Positions 18,031 to 28,151 of a stretch of 64,000 nucleotides of DNA are shown here, piece after piece. This DNA comes from Serinibacter salmoneus. GTDB lineage: Bacteria > Actinomycetota > Actinomycetes > Actinomycetales > Beutenbergiaceae. The stretch's first letter is position 1, and every line of letters begins with the position of its first letter. The notes beneath the pieces were generated by a model, which was not told the DNA's origin, made no database searches, and saw nothing but the letters and a program-made list of their open reading frames with translations. The stretch lies in NCBI RefSeq assembly GCF_002563925.1, contig NZ_PDJD01000001.1:3204716-3268715 (forward strand). Direction: 5' to 3'. The position numbers and the translations under genes are program-made.

Positions 18031-19803
18031 ATGGGAAGAGTGACCTCCCCCTCGCGCAGCGTGACCTCGCTCATCGACGGGCAACGCCCCCTGCACTCCG
18101 TCCTGGCGCTCCTGGGCATGCACAAGGTGAGGGTGGCGGGCGCCGTCGGCTGCTTCGTGCTGAAGGAGACCCCGGTCTGGCTGCTTCCGATCATCACGGC
18201 CGGCGTGGTGGACGTGGTGGTGGCGGGTGGCCCGCTCAGCCACCTGTGGTGGTGGGCGGCGGCCGCGTTCGTGGCGCTGGTGCAGAACTACCCCAACCAC
18301 CTCGGGTACACCCGGCTGTTCATGTCCGTGGTGCGGCAGGTCGGCGCCGACCTGCGCAATGCCCTGACGGCGCGGCTGCAGACCCTCTCGATCGGCTTCC
18401 ACACCCGCGTCTCCGCCTCCGTGGTGCAGACCAAGGTGGTGCGCGATGTGGAGAACATCGAACTCATGCTGCAGCAGGTCACCCACCCGCTGCTGAGCGC
18501 CTCGGTCGTGGTGACCGCCGCCGTCGTGACCACCGCGATCGAGGTGCCCCTCTTCCTGCCCGTCTACGCCCTCACGATCCCGCTGGCGATCGCGCTGCGC
18601 TATATGCTGATGCGGCGATCCCGTGCCTACAACGAGGCGTTCCGCCGGCAGGTGGAGGTGTTCTCGGCGCGGGTCGGGGAGATGGCCACGCTGATGCCGA
18701 TCACTCGTGCGCACGGTATCGAGAGCACGGCCGAGCGGCGCGTGGCCGAAGGCGCCGAAGGCGTGCGCAGCGCCGGCTACGAGCTCGACGTGCTCAACGG
18801 GCGCTTCGCCTCCCTCTCCTGGGTCGGTCTGCAACTCCTCGGCGCCGGGACCCTGATCCTGGCGGGATGGGCGGCCATCTCCGGGTGGGCGCCGATCACC
18901 GCCGGGCAGGTCGTGATGCTTTCCAGTTACTTCGCGCTCATCACCGGTGGCGTGACACAGGTGCTCATGCTCATCCCGGTCGGTGCGCGCGGACTGGAGT
19001 CGGTCCGCTCGGTGGCCGAGGTGCTGCAGGAACCTGACCTGGAGGACAACGCCGGCAAGGCGAGTGTGGGTCGCGTGGCCGGACGGGTGAGGTTCGACGG
19101 CGCGGGGTACCGCTACCCGGACTCCGCCACCTCGGCGCTCAGCGATGTGGACCTGGAGATCGCCCCCGGGGAGACGGTCGCCTTCGTCGGTTCCTCCGGG
19201 TCGGGGAAGTCGACCCTGCTGAATCTGGCGCTGGGCTTCCTGCGCCCCACCCAGGGCAGGATCCTGCTCGACGGCGTCGATGCCGCCACCCTGGACCTGC
19301 GCACCTACCGGCGCTGGGTCTCGGTGGTGCCCCAGGAGTCGGTGCTGTTCGAGGGGTCGATCCGGGACAACGTCACGTACGGACTCGGCGAGGTCAGCGA
19401 CGAGCGGGTGTGGCAGGCGCTGCGGGACGCGAACGCCGCCGACCTCGTGGCGGGCCTGCCCGAGGGCTGGGAGACCGTGGTGGGGGAGCGGGGGGCGCGC
19501 CTCTCGGGCGGGCAACGTCAGCGCCTCGCGATCGCCCGCGCGTTGGTGCGCGACCCGAAGCTGCTGCTGCTGGACGAGGCGACCTCGGCGCTCGACCCGG
19601 AGTCCGAGGGCCTGGTCAAGGAGGCGCTGGCCCGACTCATGGTGGGGCGCACCACGCTCGTGGTGGCACACCGGCTCTCCACCATCCGCTCGGCTGATCG
19701 GATCGTGGTGCTGGAAGCGGGCCGGGTGATCGAGGTCGGCTCTCACGCCGAGCTGCTCTCGGCGCGGGGGCGCTACGCCGCGCTGCACGCCGCGCAGGGG
19801 TGA
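18031..19803 (+). CDS. ABC exporter half-transporter (membrane domain plus ATPase)
   Basis: A 590-residue protein. About six membrane helices in the first 310 residues are followed by a nucleotide-binding domain with Walker A GSSGSGKST (387-395), a PQES Q-loop, signature LSGGQRQRLAIAR, Walker B LLLLDEATSALD and the switch His in AHRLSTI. All catalytic residues are intact. It is a type IV exporter that must dimerise; no second half-transporter gene is adjacent, so it probably forms a homodimer. The substrate is unknown. The ATG at 18031 is used; a GTG nine bases later is possible. Confidence 0.8.
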   Translation: MGRVTSPSRSVTSLIDGQRPLHSVLALLGMHKVRVAGAVGCFVLKETPVWLLPIITAGVVDVVVAGGPLSHLWWWAAAAFVALVQNYPNHLGYTRLFMSVVRQVGADLRNALTARLQTLSIGFHTRVSASVVQTKVVRDVENIELMLQQVTHPLLSASVVVTAAVVTTAIEVPLFLPVYALTIPLAIALRYMLMRRSRAYNEAFRRQVEVFSARVGEMATLMPITRAHGIESTAERRVAEGAEGVRSAGYELDVLNGRFASLSWVGLQLLGAGTLILAGWAAISGWAPITAGQVVMLSSYFALITGGVTQVLMLIPVGARGLESVRSVAEVLQEPDLEDNAGKASVGRVAGRVRFDGAGYRYPDSATSALSDVDLEIAPGETVAFVGSSGSGKSTLLNLALGFLRPTQGRILLDGVDAATLDLRTYRRWVSVVPQESVLFEGSIRDNVTYGLGEVSDERVWQALRDANAADLVAGLPEGWETVVGERGARLSGGQRQRLAIARALVRDPKLLLLDEATSALDPESEGLVKEALARLMVGRTTLVVAHRLSTIRSADRIVVLEAGRVIEVGSHAELLSARGRYAALHAAQG

Positions 19804-20128
19804 GGCGCCCCGGCCCGTGTGCGCCACGCCGCCAGGATGTCAGGGGTCGGTGGGATGGTGTGGGCATGGACAGCGACACGCCGCGTGCGCGCGACACGCC
19901 CGACGGCCAGCCGGCATCCGAGCGGGGTGGCCCGGGGGTGTGCCGAGGTCGTGGTGCGCGGCCGTCCACACGCTCTCCACATGGTTGTCCACAACTGGGG
20001 ATGTGGGTTCGTCGGCATCGGCGCGTGTCAGGCGGGGGATGCCCCACGGCGAGCGGCGCGTCGTCCACATCCCGGCGCGCGGCGGCACCCACAGCGGTGG
20101 ACAACGCCGCGGGGGTGCGACGCGACCG
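19804..20128. other. Intergenic stretch with a cluster of DnaA-box-like sites
   Basis: No plausible gene lies here. It contains one perfect actinobacterial DnaA box TTGTCCACA (19985-19993), a one-mismatch site TCGTCCACA (20061-20069) and a one-mismatch site on the other strand (20096-20104, TTGTCCACC). Weaker CCGTCCACA (19962-19970) and CTCTCCACA (19973-19981) are also present. It lies directly upstream of the nrd promoter region. Confidence 0.45.
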
Positions 20129-20176
20129 ACACGACATCTGGTGGTGCTACCCGACCGGGACCACTAGGTGTAGTGT
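20129..20176 (+). promoter_or_regulatory. Pair of NrdR-type boxes upstream of nrdHIEF
   Basis: ACACGACATCTGGTGG (20129-20144) and CCACTAGGTGTAGTGT (20161-20176) each fit about 12 or more of 16 positions of the NrdR-box consensus ACACWATATMTTGTGT as I know it. Their starts are 32 bases apart, about three helical turns, which is the spacing typical of NrdR-repressed promoters. The pair lies 120 bases before the nrdH start. Confidence 0.65.
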
Positions 20177-20296
20177 CTGTGGAGCGAGATTCCGGGGAAG
20201 CAGCACACCCGGACGCAAACAACACGCATGTAACTACACCGGCGTGATCCACCCCCCGTGGGGTGGGACCCGGTCACGTCGACAAGGGGAAGAACC

Positions 20297-20545
20297 GTGA
20301 GCATCACCGTCTTCAGCAAGCCGAACTGCGTCCAGTGCAACGCGACCTACCGCGCCCTGGACAAGCAGGGGCTCGAGTACGAGGTCGTGGACCTCACGCT
20401 CGACGCCGAGGCACTGAACACCGTGAAGGCGCTCGGCTATCAGCAGGCGCCCGTGGTGTTCGCAGGCGGCGACCACTGGGCCGGGTTCCGCCCCGACAAG
20501 ATCAAGGCGCTCGTCGCGGCTCGGGACGCCGCGGCCGCCGTCTGA
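20297..20545 (+). CDS. nrdH: Glutaredoxin-like protein NrdH
   Basis: An 82-residue redoxin that supplies electrons to the class Ib ribonucleotide reductase. The redox motif is C-V-Q-C (Cys11, Cys14) in [12 protein letters not shown], and the C-terminal [23 protein letters not shown] is the NrdH-specific thioredoxin-reductase-binding region. The GTG start at 20297 is set by AAGGGGAAG just upstream. It is the first gene of the nrdHIEF operon. Confidence 0.92.
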   Translation: MSITVFSKPNCVQCNATYRALDKQGLEYEVVDLTLDAEALNTVKALGYQQAPVVFAGGDHWAGFRPDKIKALVAARDAAAAV

Positions 20546-20682
20546 GCGCAGTCGTCGCCGGGTCCGCCCGGACATCGGCGGCGTCACGCAGCCCGCGTGG
20601 CGCCGCCCGGCACGGCCCCACCGGGGTGGCGCGCCGACGCGGTAGGAAGAGCGTGCGGGATTCGCGAGGGAGGATCGGCGTG

Positions 20683-21099
20683 ATGGGCACCATCAGCTAC
20701 TTCTCCTCCGTCTCGGAGAACACCCACCGCTTCGTGACCAAGGTCGGCCTGGCGGCGCACCGCATCCCGCTGCGCCGGAGGGACGAGCCTCTGGTGATGA
20801 CCCAGGAGCACGTACTGATCCTGCCGACCTACGGCGGCGGGACCGGTCACGGAGCCGTGCCCAAGCAGGTCATCGCGTTCCTCAACGATCCCCGCAACCG
20901 TGGCCTGCTGCGCGGCGTCATCGCCGCGGGCAACACCAACTTCCACGAGAGCTACTGCCTGGCAGGAGACGTGGTCGCCGCGAAGTGCGACGTCCCGTTG
21001 CTCTACCGATTCGAACTCCTCGGAACCGACCAGGACGTCACGCGCGTCCGCGAAGGATTGGCACAGTTTTGGCTTCAACGCTCGCAGATCCCGGCCTGA
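20683..21099 (+). CDS. nrdI: Flavodoxin-like protein NrdI
   Basis: A 138-residue flavodoxin that delivers oxidant to assemble the dimanganese-tyrosyl cofactor of NrdF. Typical motifs are [13 protein letters not shown] (FMN phosphate loop), LILPTYGGG and [26 protein letters not shown] upstream fits either the ATG at 20683 or a GTG one codon earlier. The 137-base gap to nrdH is without a gene. Its 3' end overlaps the nrdE start by about 31 bases. Confidence 0.9.
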   Translation: MGTISYFSSVSENTHRFVTKVGLAAHRIPLRRRDEPLVMTQEHVLILPTYGGGTGHGAVPKQVIAFLNDPRNRGLLRGVIAAGNTNFHESYCLAGDVVAAKCDVPLLYRFELLGTDQDVTRVREGLAQFWLQRSQIPA

Positions 21100-23222
21100 G
21101 CTCGCGCCTGGAGGGCCTGGACTACCACGCCCTGAACGCGATGCTGAACCTGTACGGTCCCGACGGCCGGCTCCAGCTGGACGCCGACCACGCCGCGGCC
21201 CGGCAGTACTTCCTCCAGCACGTGAACCAGAACACCGTCTTCTTCCACAACCTGGACGAGAAGCTCGAGTACCTGGTCACCGAGGGCTACTACGAGCCCG
21301 AGGTGCTGGCGAAGTACTCCCGGGAGTTCCTGCACGAGCTGTGGGACGCGGCCTACGCGATGAAGTTCCGCTTCTCCACCTTCCTCGGCGCGTTCAAGTA
21401 CTACACCTCCTACACGCTGAAGACCTTCGACGGGAAGCGTTACCTGGAGCGGTTCGAGGACCGCGTGGTGATGGTGGCCCTCACCCTGGCCGACGGTGAC
21501 GAGGCCCTGGCCCGCTCCGTGGTCGAGGAGGTCATCTCGGGTCGATTCCAGCCCGCGACGCCCACCTTCCTCAACGCCGGCAAGCAGCAGCGCGGGGAGT
21601 TGGTCTCCTGCTTCCTGCTGCGCATCGAGGACAACATGGAATCGATCGCGCGCGGCATCAACTCCGCCCTGCAGCTGTCCAAGCGCGGCGGCGGTGTGGC
21701 GCTGCAGCTCACGAACGTGCGTGAGCACGGAGCGCCGATCAAGAAGATCGAGAACCAGTCCTCCGGGGTGATCCCCGTGATGAAGCTCCTGGAGGACTCC
21801 TTCTCCTACGCCAACCAGCTCGGTGCACGCCAGGGTGCGGGCGCGGTGTACCTCAACGCCCACCACCCCGACATCCTGCGGTTCCTGGACACCAAGCGGG
21901 AGAACGCGGACGAGAAGATCCGCATCAAGACGCTCTCCCTGGGCGTGGTCATCCCGGACATCACCTTCGAGCTGGCCAAGAAGAACGAGGCCATGTACCT
22001 CTTCTCCCCCTACGATGTGGAGCGCGTGTACGGGGTGCCGTTCTCGGAGATCTCCGTCACGGAGAAGTACCACGAGATGGTCGAGGACGGCCGGATCCGC
22101 AAGACCAAGATCAAGGCGCGTGAGTTCTTCCAGATCCTCGCCGAGATCCAGTTCGAGTCCGGCTACCCCTACATCGTGTTCGAGGACACCGTGAACGCCG
22201 CGAACCCGATCGCCGGCCGGGTCACGATGAGCAACCTGTGCTCGGAGATCCTGCAGGTCTCCACCGCCTCGACCTACCACGAGGACCTGTCCTACGACGT
22301 GGTCGGCCGGGACATCTCCTGCAACCTCGGCTCGCTGAACATCGCCAAGGCCATGGACTCCCCGGACCTGGGGCTGACGATCGAGACGGCGATCCGCTCG
22401 CTCACCGCGGTCTCCGACCAGACCACGATCACCTCGGTGCCCTCGGTCGCGGAGGGGAACGACGCCTCGCACGCCATCGGCCTGGGCCAGATGAACCTGC
22501 ACGGCTACCTCGCCCGTGAGCGGGTCTTCTACGGCAGCGAGGAGGGCATCGACTTCACGAACATCTACTTCTACACGGTCGCCTACCACGCGCTGCGCGC
22601 CTCCAACAAGATCGCGATCGAGCGGGGGGAGACCTTCCGCGGGTTCGCCGACTCGGAGTATGCCTCCGGTGCCTACTTCGACAAGTACACCGAGCGCACA
22701 TGGGAGCCGGCCACGGAGCGGGTGAAGCAGATCTTCGCCGATGCCGGCGTGCACGTGCCCACCCAGGCCGACTGGCTCGACCTCAAGGCGTCCGTGGCCG
22801 AGCACGGCATCTACAACGCCTACCTGCAGGCGGTGCCGCCCACCGGGTCGATCTCCTACATCAACCACTCCACCAGCTCGATCCACCCCATCGTGGCGCC
22901 GATCGAGATCCGCAAGGAGGGCAAGATCGGGCGGGTCTACTACCCGGCGCCCTACCTCACGGACGAGAACATGGAGTACTACCAGGACGCGTACGAGATC
23001 GGCTACGAGAAGATCATCGACACCTACGCCGCCGCCACGCAGCATGTGGACCAGGGGCTGTCGCTGACGCTGTTCTTCAAGGACACCGCCACCACGCGTG
23101 ATGTGAACCGCGCGCAGATCTACGCCTGGCGCAAGGGCATCAAGACGCTGTACTACATCCGACTGCGGCAGGCCGCCCTGGAGGGCACCGAGGTCGAGGG
23201 CTGCGTGTCCTGCACGCTGTGA
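21069..23222 (+). CDS. nrdE: Ribonucleoside-diphosphate reductase class Ib, alpha subunit
   Basis: A 717-residue catalytic subunit that reduces ribonucleoside diphosphates. Key motifs are the substrate-site cysteine in [20 protein letters not shown] with the thiyl-radical Cys and Glu, [28 protein letters not shown], and the C-terminal GCVSCTL with the dithiol reduced by NrdH. An N-terminal ATP-cone is absent, as in class Ib. The best start is TTG at 21069, with GAAGGA 11 bases upstream and inside nrdI; no ATG or GTG fits better. It overlaps nrdI, implying coupled translation. Confidence 0.92.
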   Translation: MASTLADPGLSSRLEGLDYHALNAMLNLYGPDGRLQLDADHAAARQYFLQHVNQNTVFFHNLDEKLEYLVTEGYYEPEVLAKYSREFLHELWDAAYAMKFRFSTFLGAFKYYTSYTLKTFDGKRYLERFEDRVVMVALTLADGDEALARSVVEEVISGRFQPATPTFLNAGKQQRGELVSCFLLRIEDNMESIARGINSALQLSKRGGGVALQLTNVREHGAPIKKIENQSSGVIPVMKLLEDSFSYANQLGARQGAGAVYLNAHHPDILRFLDTKRENADEKIRIKTLSLGVVIPDITFELAKKNEAMYLFSPYDVERVYGVPFSEISVTEKYHEMVEDGRIRKTKIKAREFFQILAEIQFESGYPYIVFEDTVNAANPIAGRVTMSNLCSEILQVSTASTYHEDLSYDVVGRDISCNLGSLNIAKAMDSPDLGLTIETAIRSLTAVSDQTTITSVPSVAEGNDASHAIGLGQMNLHGYLARERVFYGSEEGIDFTNIYFYTVAYHALRASNKIAIERGETFRGFADSEYASGAYFDKYTERTWEPATERVKQIFADAGVHVPTQADWLDLKASVAEHGIYNAYLQAVPPTGSISYINHSTSSIHPIVAPIEIRKEGKIGRVYYPAPYLTDENMEYYQDAYEIGYEKIIDTYAAATQHVDQGLSLTLFFKDTATTRDVNRAQIYAWRKGIKTLYYIRLRQAALEGTEVEGCVSCTL

Positions 23223-23249
23223 CGGCTCCGGCCGCTCGCAGGGACATGA

Positions 23250-24263
<1,014 letters not shown>

Positions 24264-24270
24264 TCTCTTC

Positions 24271-24291
24271 GACGGGGCCCACCGCCCCGTC
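24271..24291 (+). terminator. Terminator of the nrdHIEF operon
   Basis: GACGGGGC (24271-24278) and GCCCCGTC (24284-24291) form a perfect eight-base stem with a five-base loop, starting seven bases after the nrdF stop. Confidence 0.65.
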
Positions 24292-24435
24292 AACCGTGGG
24301 GCCCGGGACTGCACACGTGTGTGGTGCCGGGCCTCACGACGTCAGAGCCCGGGCAGGCTGTGGTCCCGCGGCGCACGAGTGATCGAGCGCCACGATTCTC
24401 AGGTGACCACCAGGTAGCGGGGTGAGGCTGGTGGT

Positions 24436-25173
24436 GTGAGCACACAGCCTGCCCCCGAGCCGACCATCACCGCGGCCCACCACACCAGCGCTGCGGCAGC
24501 GGTGCCTGCGGTGCCCGAGACCACGGTGCGACGCGGCACCTTGGTGGATGTCAACGCCGTCGTACGCCTGATGCGGGCAGGTGCGGCGCCGGTGGACATC
24601 AACGGTGACGGCATCCTCGACGGCCCGCACGACGAGGAGACCGCGGCCGCGGCGGCCCGGCTCGCGCTGTCCCACCTGTCGCTGGAGTCCGGGGACCTGT
24701 GGGTCGCCGAGCGTGGTGGGCGGCTGGTGGCCGCCTCGGTGTGGCTGCCGGGGGACGGCCGAGCGCTGAGCGCCGACACGTCCCACCTGCTCGCGCGCGA
24801 GCTGCATCTGGATGACGTGTCCGCCGCGATCGGCCCCGGCGACCACCTGCGCGGAGAGGTCGAGGCGACGGCGACTGGCGTGTTCGCCGAGTTGCTAGCG
24901 AACCGACCGCGGCTTGTGCTCGCGTCGCTGACGGTCGCGACCGGCGAGGTGGACCCGCGCGAGGTGATCGAGCTGGCGCGCCGGGTGGTGCACCCCGTGG
25001 TGCACGCCGACGAGTCGCCGGTGCTCGCCGTCGCGATCGACGACGCCCGCGCGCGTCTGCTGCGGGCGGTGGGGTTCACCACCGTGTCCACGGTGCCGCT
25101 CGGCGAACTCAACGCGGTGTGGGTCGGGCGCGCCGCTCGCCCCGCGCCGGGTCGAACGCCGATCCGCGCGTAG
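24436..25173 (+). CDS. GNAT-like N-acetyltransferase-fold protein
   Basis: A 245-residue protein starting at GTG. After a variable Ala/Thr/Pro-rich N-terminus (1-30), the segments VRRGTLVDVNAVVRLMRAG, GDLWVAERGGRLVAASVWLPG, LVLASLTVATG and ARLLRAVGFTTVSTVPL follow the strand-helix order of a GNAT domain. The acetyl-CoA-binding loop is degenerate, so it could be a catalytically weak or divergent member. No operon partner is visible, and the substrate is unknown. Confidence 0.55.
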   Translation: MSTQPAPEPTITAAHHTSAAAAVPAVPETTVRRGTLVDVNAVVRLMRAGAAPVDINGDGILDGPHDEETAAAAARLALSHLSLESGDLWVAERGGRLVAASVWLPGDGRALSADTSHLLARELHLDDVSAAIGPGDHLRGEVEATATGVFAELLANRPRLVLASLTVATGEVDPREVIELARRVVHPVVHADESPVLAVAIDDARARLLRAVGFTTVSTVPLGELNAVWVGRAARPAPGRTPIRA

Positions 25174-25301
25174 CTGCGCCGTCGTCGCCGACCCGCGCAC
25201 TGTAGCGCCCCACCGCCGAGTGCCCTCCTGGCCGAGCGTGTGCATGGGCCGCAACCCGTTCGCCGAGCGGGGTGTTGCGCCGAGGTTGAGCGAGCGGAGG
25301 C

Positions 25302-25386
25302 TGCGCAAGGGCACGCTCGGCGGGGGTGGGGGTGCGCAAGGGCACGCTCGGCGGGGGTGGGGGTGCGCAAGGGCACGCTCGGCGGG
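25302..25386. repeat. 31-bp tandem repeat, about 2.7 copies
   Basis: Copies start at 25302, 25333 and 25364. Each begins TGCGCAAGGGCACGCTCGGC and continues with a G-rich tail; the third copy diverges after 25386. It lies in the 285-base gap upstream of the amidohydrolase gene and encodes nothing convincing. Confidence 0.85.
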
Positions 25387-25458
25387 ACCGGGCGGGGGCA
25401 GGGCTCGCCCGCGGCGCGGGCAACGAGACCGCAACGCAGGAGTGGCAGACTCGCGGGC

Positions 25459-26952
25459 ATGGGTTCGATGCTGATGCGCGGCGCGCGGCTGGTGGGACGC
25501 GACGGCGTCTGGGACGTGCGGGTCTCCCGCGGCGTGATCCGTGGCATCGACGCCCGCATCCGCCCCGAACGAGGCGAGGAGACCCTCGATCTCGCCGGTC
25601 GCTGGCTCATCCCCGGCCTGTGGGACGCGCACGTGCACCTCATGCAGTGGGCGCAGGTCGCGCGCCGGTTCGACGTGAGCCCCGCCACCTCCGCCGCCGA
25701 GGCGGCCGAACTGGTCCGGCGATATGTCGCGCAGCACCCCGAGCGCGACGGCGTGCTGGTCGGCTTCGGGTACCGGGCCGCCACCTGGCCCGATCAGCCG
25801 AGCACGGAGATGCTGGATCAGGCCGCGCCGGGCCGCGCCGTCGTGCTCGTCTCCGGGGACCTGCACTCCGGCTGGTTCTCCACCCCGGCGCTGCACGCGT
25901 TCGAACGCCAGCCCGACCCCTCCGGCCTGGTGCGCGAGGAGGACTTCCTCACCGTCGCCAGTGCGCTGGACGGTGGCAGCGACCTCCAGCGGGACGCCTG
26001 GGTGCGTGAGGCCGCGGCCGAGGCCGCGACCCGCGGCCTGGTGGGCGTGGTGGACTTCGAGTCCGACGACCCGCGGCGGTGGGCCACCCGGATGACCGCC
26101 GCCGAGGCTGTCGAGGACCGCCCCGAGGGCTGGGCGCCCTACCCGCTGCGGGTGCGCGCCGCCGTCTGGCCCGATCACCTCGAGGACGTGCTGGCCGCCG
26201 GGCTGCGCGGGCGCAGCCCCCTGGGGAACGCGCTGGATGGCCGCGGCCACCCGATGGCTCGGCTGGCCACCCTCAAGGTCCTCTCCGACGGCGCCCTGAA
26301 CACCCGCACCGCCTACTGCCACGACCCCTACCCCGGCGGCGGGTTCGGTGGGTTGAACTACCAGCTCGCCGAACTCGTGGAGCTGATGAACCGCGCCCTG
26401 GAGGCCGACCTCAGCTGCAGCATCCACGCCATCGGCGACGCCGCCGCCGAGCAGGCGCTGCGCGCCTTCGAGGCCACCGGCGCCACCGGGTCTATCGAGC
26501 ACGCCCAGCTGCTGTCCTGGGAGGACATCCCCCGGATGGCGGCCCTCGGGATCACCGCCTCGGTGCAGCCGGCGCACCTGCTGGACGACCGCGACGTCGC
26601 CGATGCGCTCTGGCCCGGTCGCGGCGATCGTGCCTTCCCGCTGGCCTCCCTCGTGGCCGCCGGGGTCCCGTTGATCTTCGGCTCGGATGCGCCGGTCTCA
26701 CCGCTGGACCCGTGGCTGCAGATCTCCGCGGCCGTCACCCGCACCGGCGACGAGCGCGCCGCCTGGGGTCCCGAGCAGCGCCTGGGTGGCGAGGTGGCAC
26801 TCGCCGCCGCCACCGGGCGCGGGGTGCGCCCCCGGGTGGGGGGCCGGGCGGATCTGGCGATCCTCGACGTCGACCCCCTCGCCGCCCCACCCGGCACCCG
26901 GGTGGCGGGCACCCTCATCGCGGGGGAGTGGACCCACCGGGCGATGGACTGA
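25459..26952 (+). CDS. Amidohydrolase family 3 protein (YtcJ-like)
   Basis: A 497-residue metal-dependent hydrolase of the amidohydrolase superfamily. The N-terminal metal ligands are in GLWDAHVHL, further expected ligands are in CSIHAIGDAA and SIEHAQLL, and the C-terminal acid is in IFGSDAPVSPLDPW. The C-terminal end returns to the small beta-sandwich (RADLAILDVDPL). Family 3 enzymes cleave amides or related bonds; no specific substrate can be named. The ATG at 25459 gives the usual family N-terminus; the longer frame runs through the tandem repeat and is rejected. Confidence 0.8.
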   Translation: MGSMLMRGARLVGRDGVWDVRVSRGVIRGIDARIRPERGEETLDLAGRWLIPGLWDAHVHLMQWAQVARRFDVSPATSAAEAAELVRRYVAQHPERDGVLVGFGYRAATWPDQPSTEMLDQAAPGRAVVLVSGDLHSGWFSTPALHAFERQPDPSGLVREEDFLTVASALDGGSDLQRDAWVREAAAEAATRGLVGVVDFESDDPRRWATRMTAAEAVEDRPEGWAPYPLRVRAAVWPDHLEDVLAAGLRGRSPLGNALDGRGHPMARLATLKVLSDGALNTRTAYCHDPYPGGGFGGLNYQLAELVELMNRALEADLSCSIHAIGDAAAEQALRAFEATGATGSIEHAQLLSWEDIPRMAALGITASVQPAHLLDDRDVADALWPGRGDRAFPLASLVAAGVPLIFGSDAPVSPLDPWLQISAAVTRTGDERAAWGPEQRLGGEVALAAATGRGVRPRVGGRADLAILDVDPLAAPPGTRVAGTLIAGEWTHRAMD

Positions 26953-27003
26953 GCCGGATCGAGACGGACCGAGGGGGCGCCCTGAGCGCCCGGAGCGATC
27001 GGG

Positions 27004-28050
27004 TCAGGAGCCCGTCAGCACCCCCGCCAGCGCCGGCAGGGCCCGGGGGTCGGTCTGCAGCACGAGGGTGGTCACGCAGGTCTCCTCCCAGCGCCGCAGC
27101 TGGGCGGCGATGTCCGACGGCGTGCCCACCAGGGCGATCTCGCGCACCAGTTCGCTGGGCACCGCCGCCGCGGCGCGCGCCTTGTCCCCGGCCGCGTAGT
27201 GCGCGGCCACCTCCTGCAGTTCCTCGGCGAACCCGAGCCGCGCCATCGCCTCGCGGTGGAAGTTGTGACTGGAGGACCCCATCCCGCCCGCGTACAGCGC
27301 GAGGTGCGGTCGCAGCAGGTCCACCGCGGCCTCCACGCTCTCGGCCACGGCCAGCGGCACCGAGGCCGCCACCTCGAACTGTGAGACGTCCCGGGTGCCG
27401 GCGGCGCGCTTGGCGAACCCGGCCGCCAGCAGTTCCCGCGCCTGCGCGTCGGTGGCGGGGGAGAGGAACGCCGGCAGCCAGCCGTCGGCGATCTCCGCCG
27501 CCAGGGAGGTGTTCTTCGGGCCCTGCGCGGCCAGCAGGATCGGCAGATCGGCCCGCAGCGGGTGGATGTTGGCCTTGAGGGGCTTGCCCTGCCCGACGGC
27601 GCCGCTCACCTCCCCCGCAATCGGCAACGGGTAGTGGGGTCCGGGGGCGGTGACGGGGGCCTCACGGGCCAGCACGTCCCGCACGATCGCGATGTACTCC
27701 CGGGTGCGGGCCAGCGGCTTGGCGTAGGGCGCGCCGTACCAGCCCTCCACCACCTGCGGACCGGAGGCGCCGATGCCGAGCGCGAACCGGCCACCGGAGA
27801 GGTGGTCCAGGGTCATCGCGGCCATCGCGGTGGCGGTGGGGGTGCGGGCGGACATCTGCGCGATGCCCGTGGCCAGGCGGATCCGGGAGGTGCCGGCGCC
27901 CCACCACGCCAGCGGCGTGAACGCATCGGAACCGTAGGACTCGGCGGTCCACACCGAGTCCAGGCCCGCGCCGTCCGCCCAGGTCACCGCCTGCGCCATC
28001 CCGGCGGGTGGCCCGCCCGCCCAGTAGCCCGCGTGCAGCCCGAACCTCAT
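27004..28050 (-). CDS. LLM-class F420-dependent oxidoreductase
   Basis: A 348-residue TIM-barrel protein of the luciferase-like monooxygenase superfamily: MRFGLHAGYW at the N-terminus, WTAESYGSDAFTPLAWWG, ATGIAQMSARTP, DHLSGGRFALGIGASGPQVVEGWYG and PILLAAQGPKN are typical of F420-dependent members. It should transfer hydride to or from F420; the substrate is unknown. The start at 28050 is supported by AGGGAGCGAC upstream. It is divergent from the antiporter gene with about 100 bases between them. Confidence 0.82.
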   Translation of the reverse strand: MRFGLHAGYWAGGPPAGMAQAVTWADGAGLDSVWTAESYGSDAFTPLAWWGAGTSRIRLATGIAQMSARTPTATAMAAMTLDHLSGGRFALGIGASGPQVVEGWYGAPYAKPLARTREYIAIVRDVLAREAPVTAPGPHYPLPIAGEVSGAVGQGKPLKANIHPLRADLPILLAAQGPKNTSLAAEIADGWLPAFLSPATDAQARELLAAGFAKRAAGTRDVSQFEVAASVPLAVAESVEAAVDLLRPHLALYAGGMGSSSHNFHREAMARLGFAEELQEVAAHYAAGDKARAAAAVPSELVREIALVGTPSDIAAQLRRWEETCVTTLVLQTDPRALPALAGVLTGS

Positions 28051-28151
28051 GTCGCTCCCTCGCGTCCTGGCCGCACCTCGGTGTGCGGCACCCACTCGAA
28101 CCTACGGCAGCGGCCGGGCGCAGGCGAGACGAGGGTCGTAATCTCGAGGGT

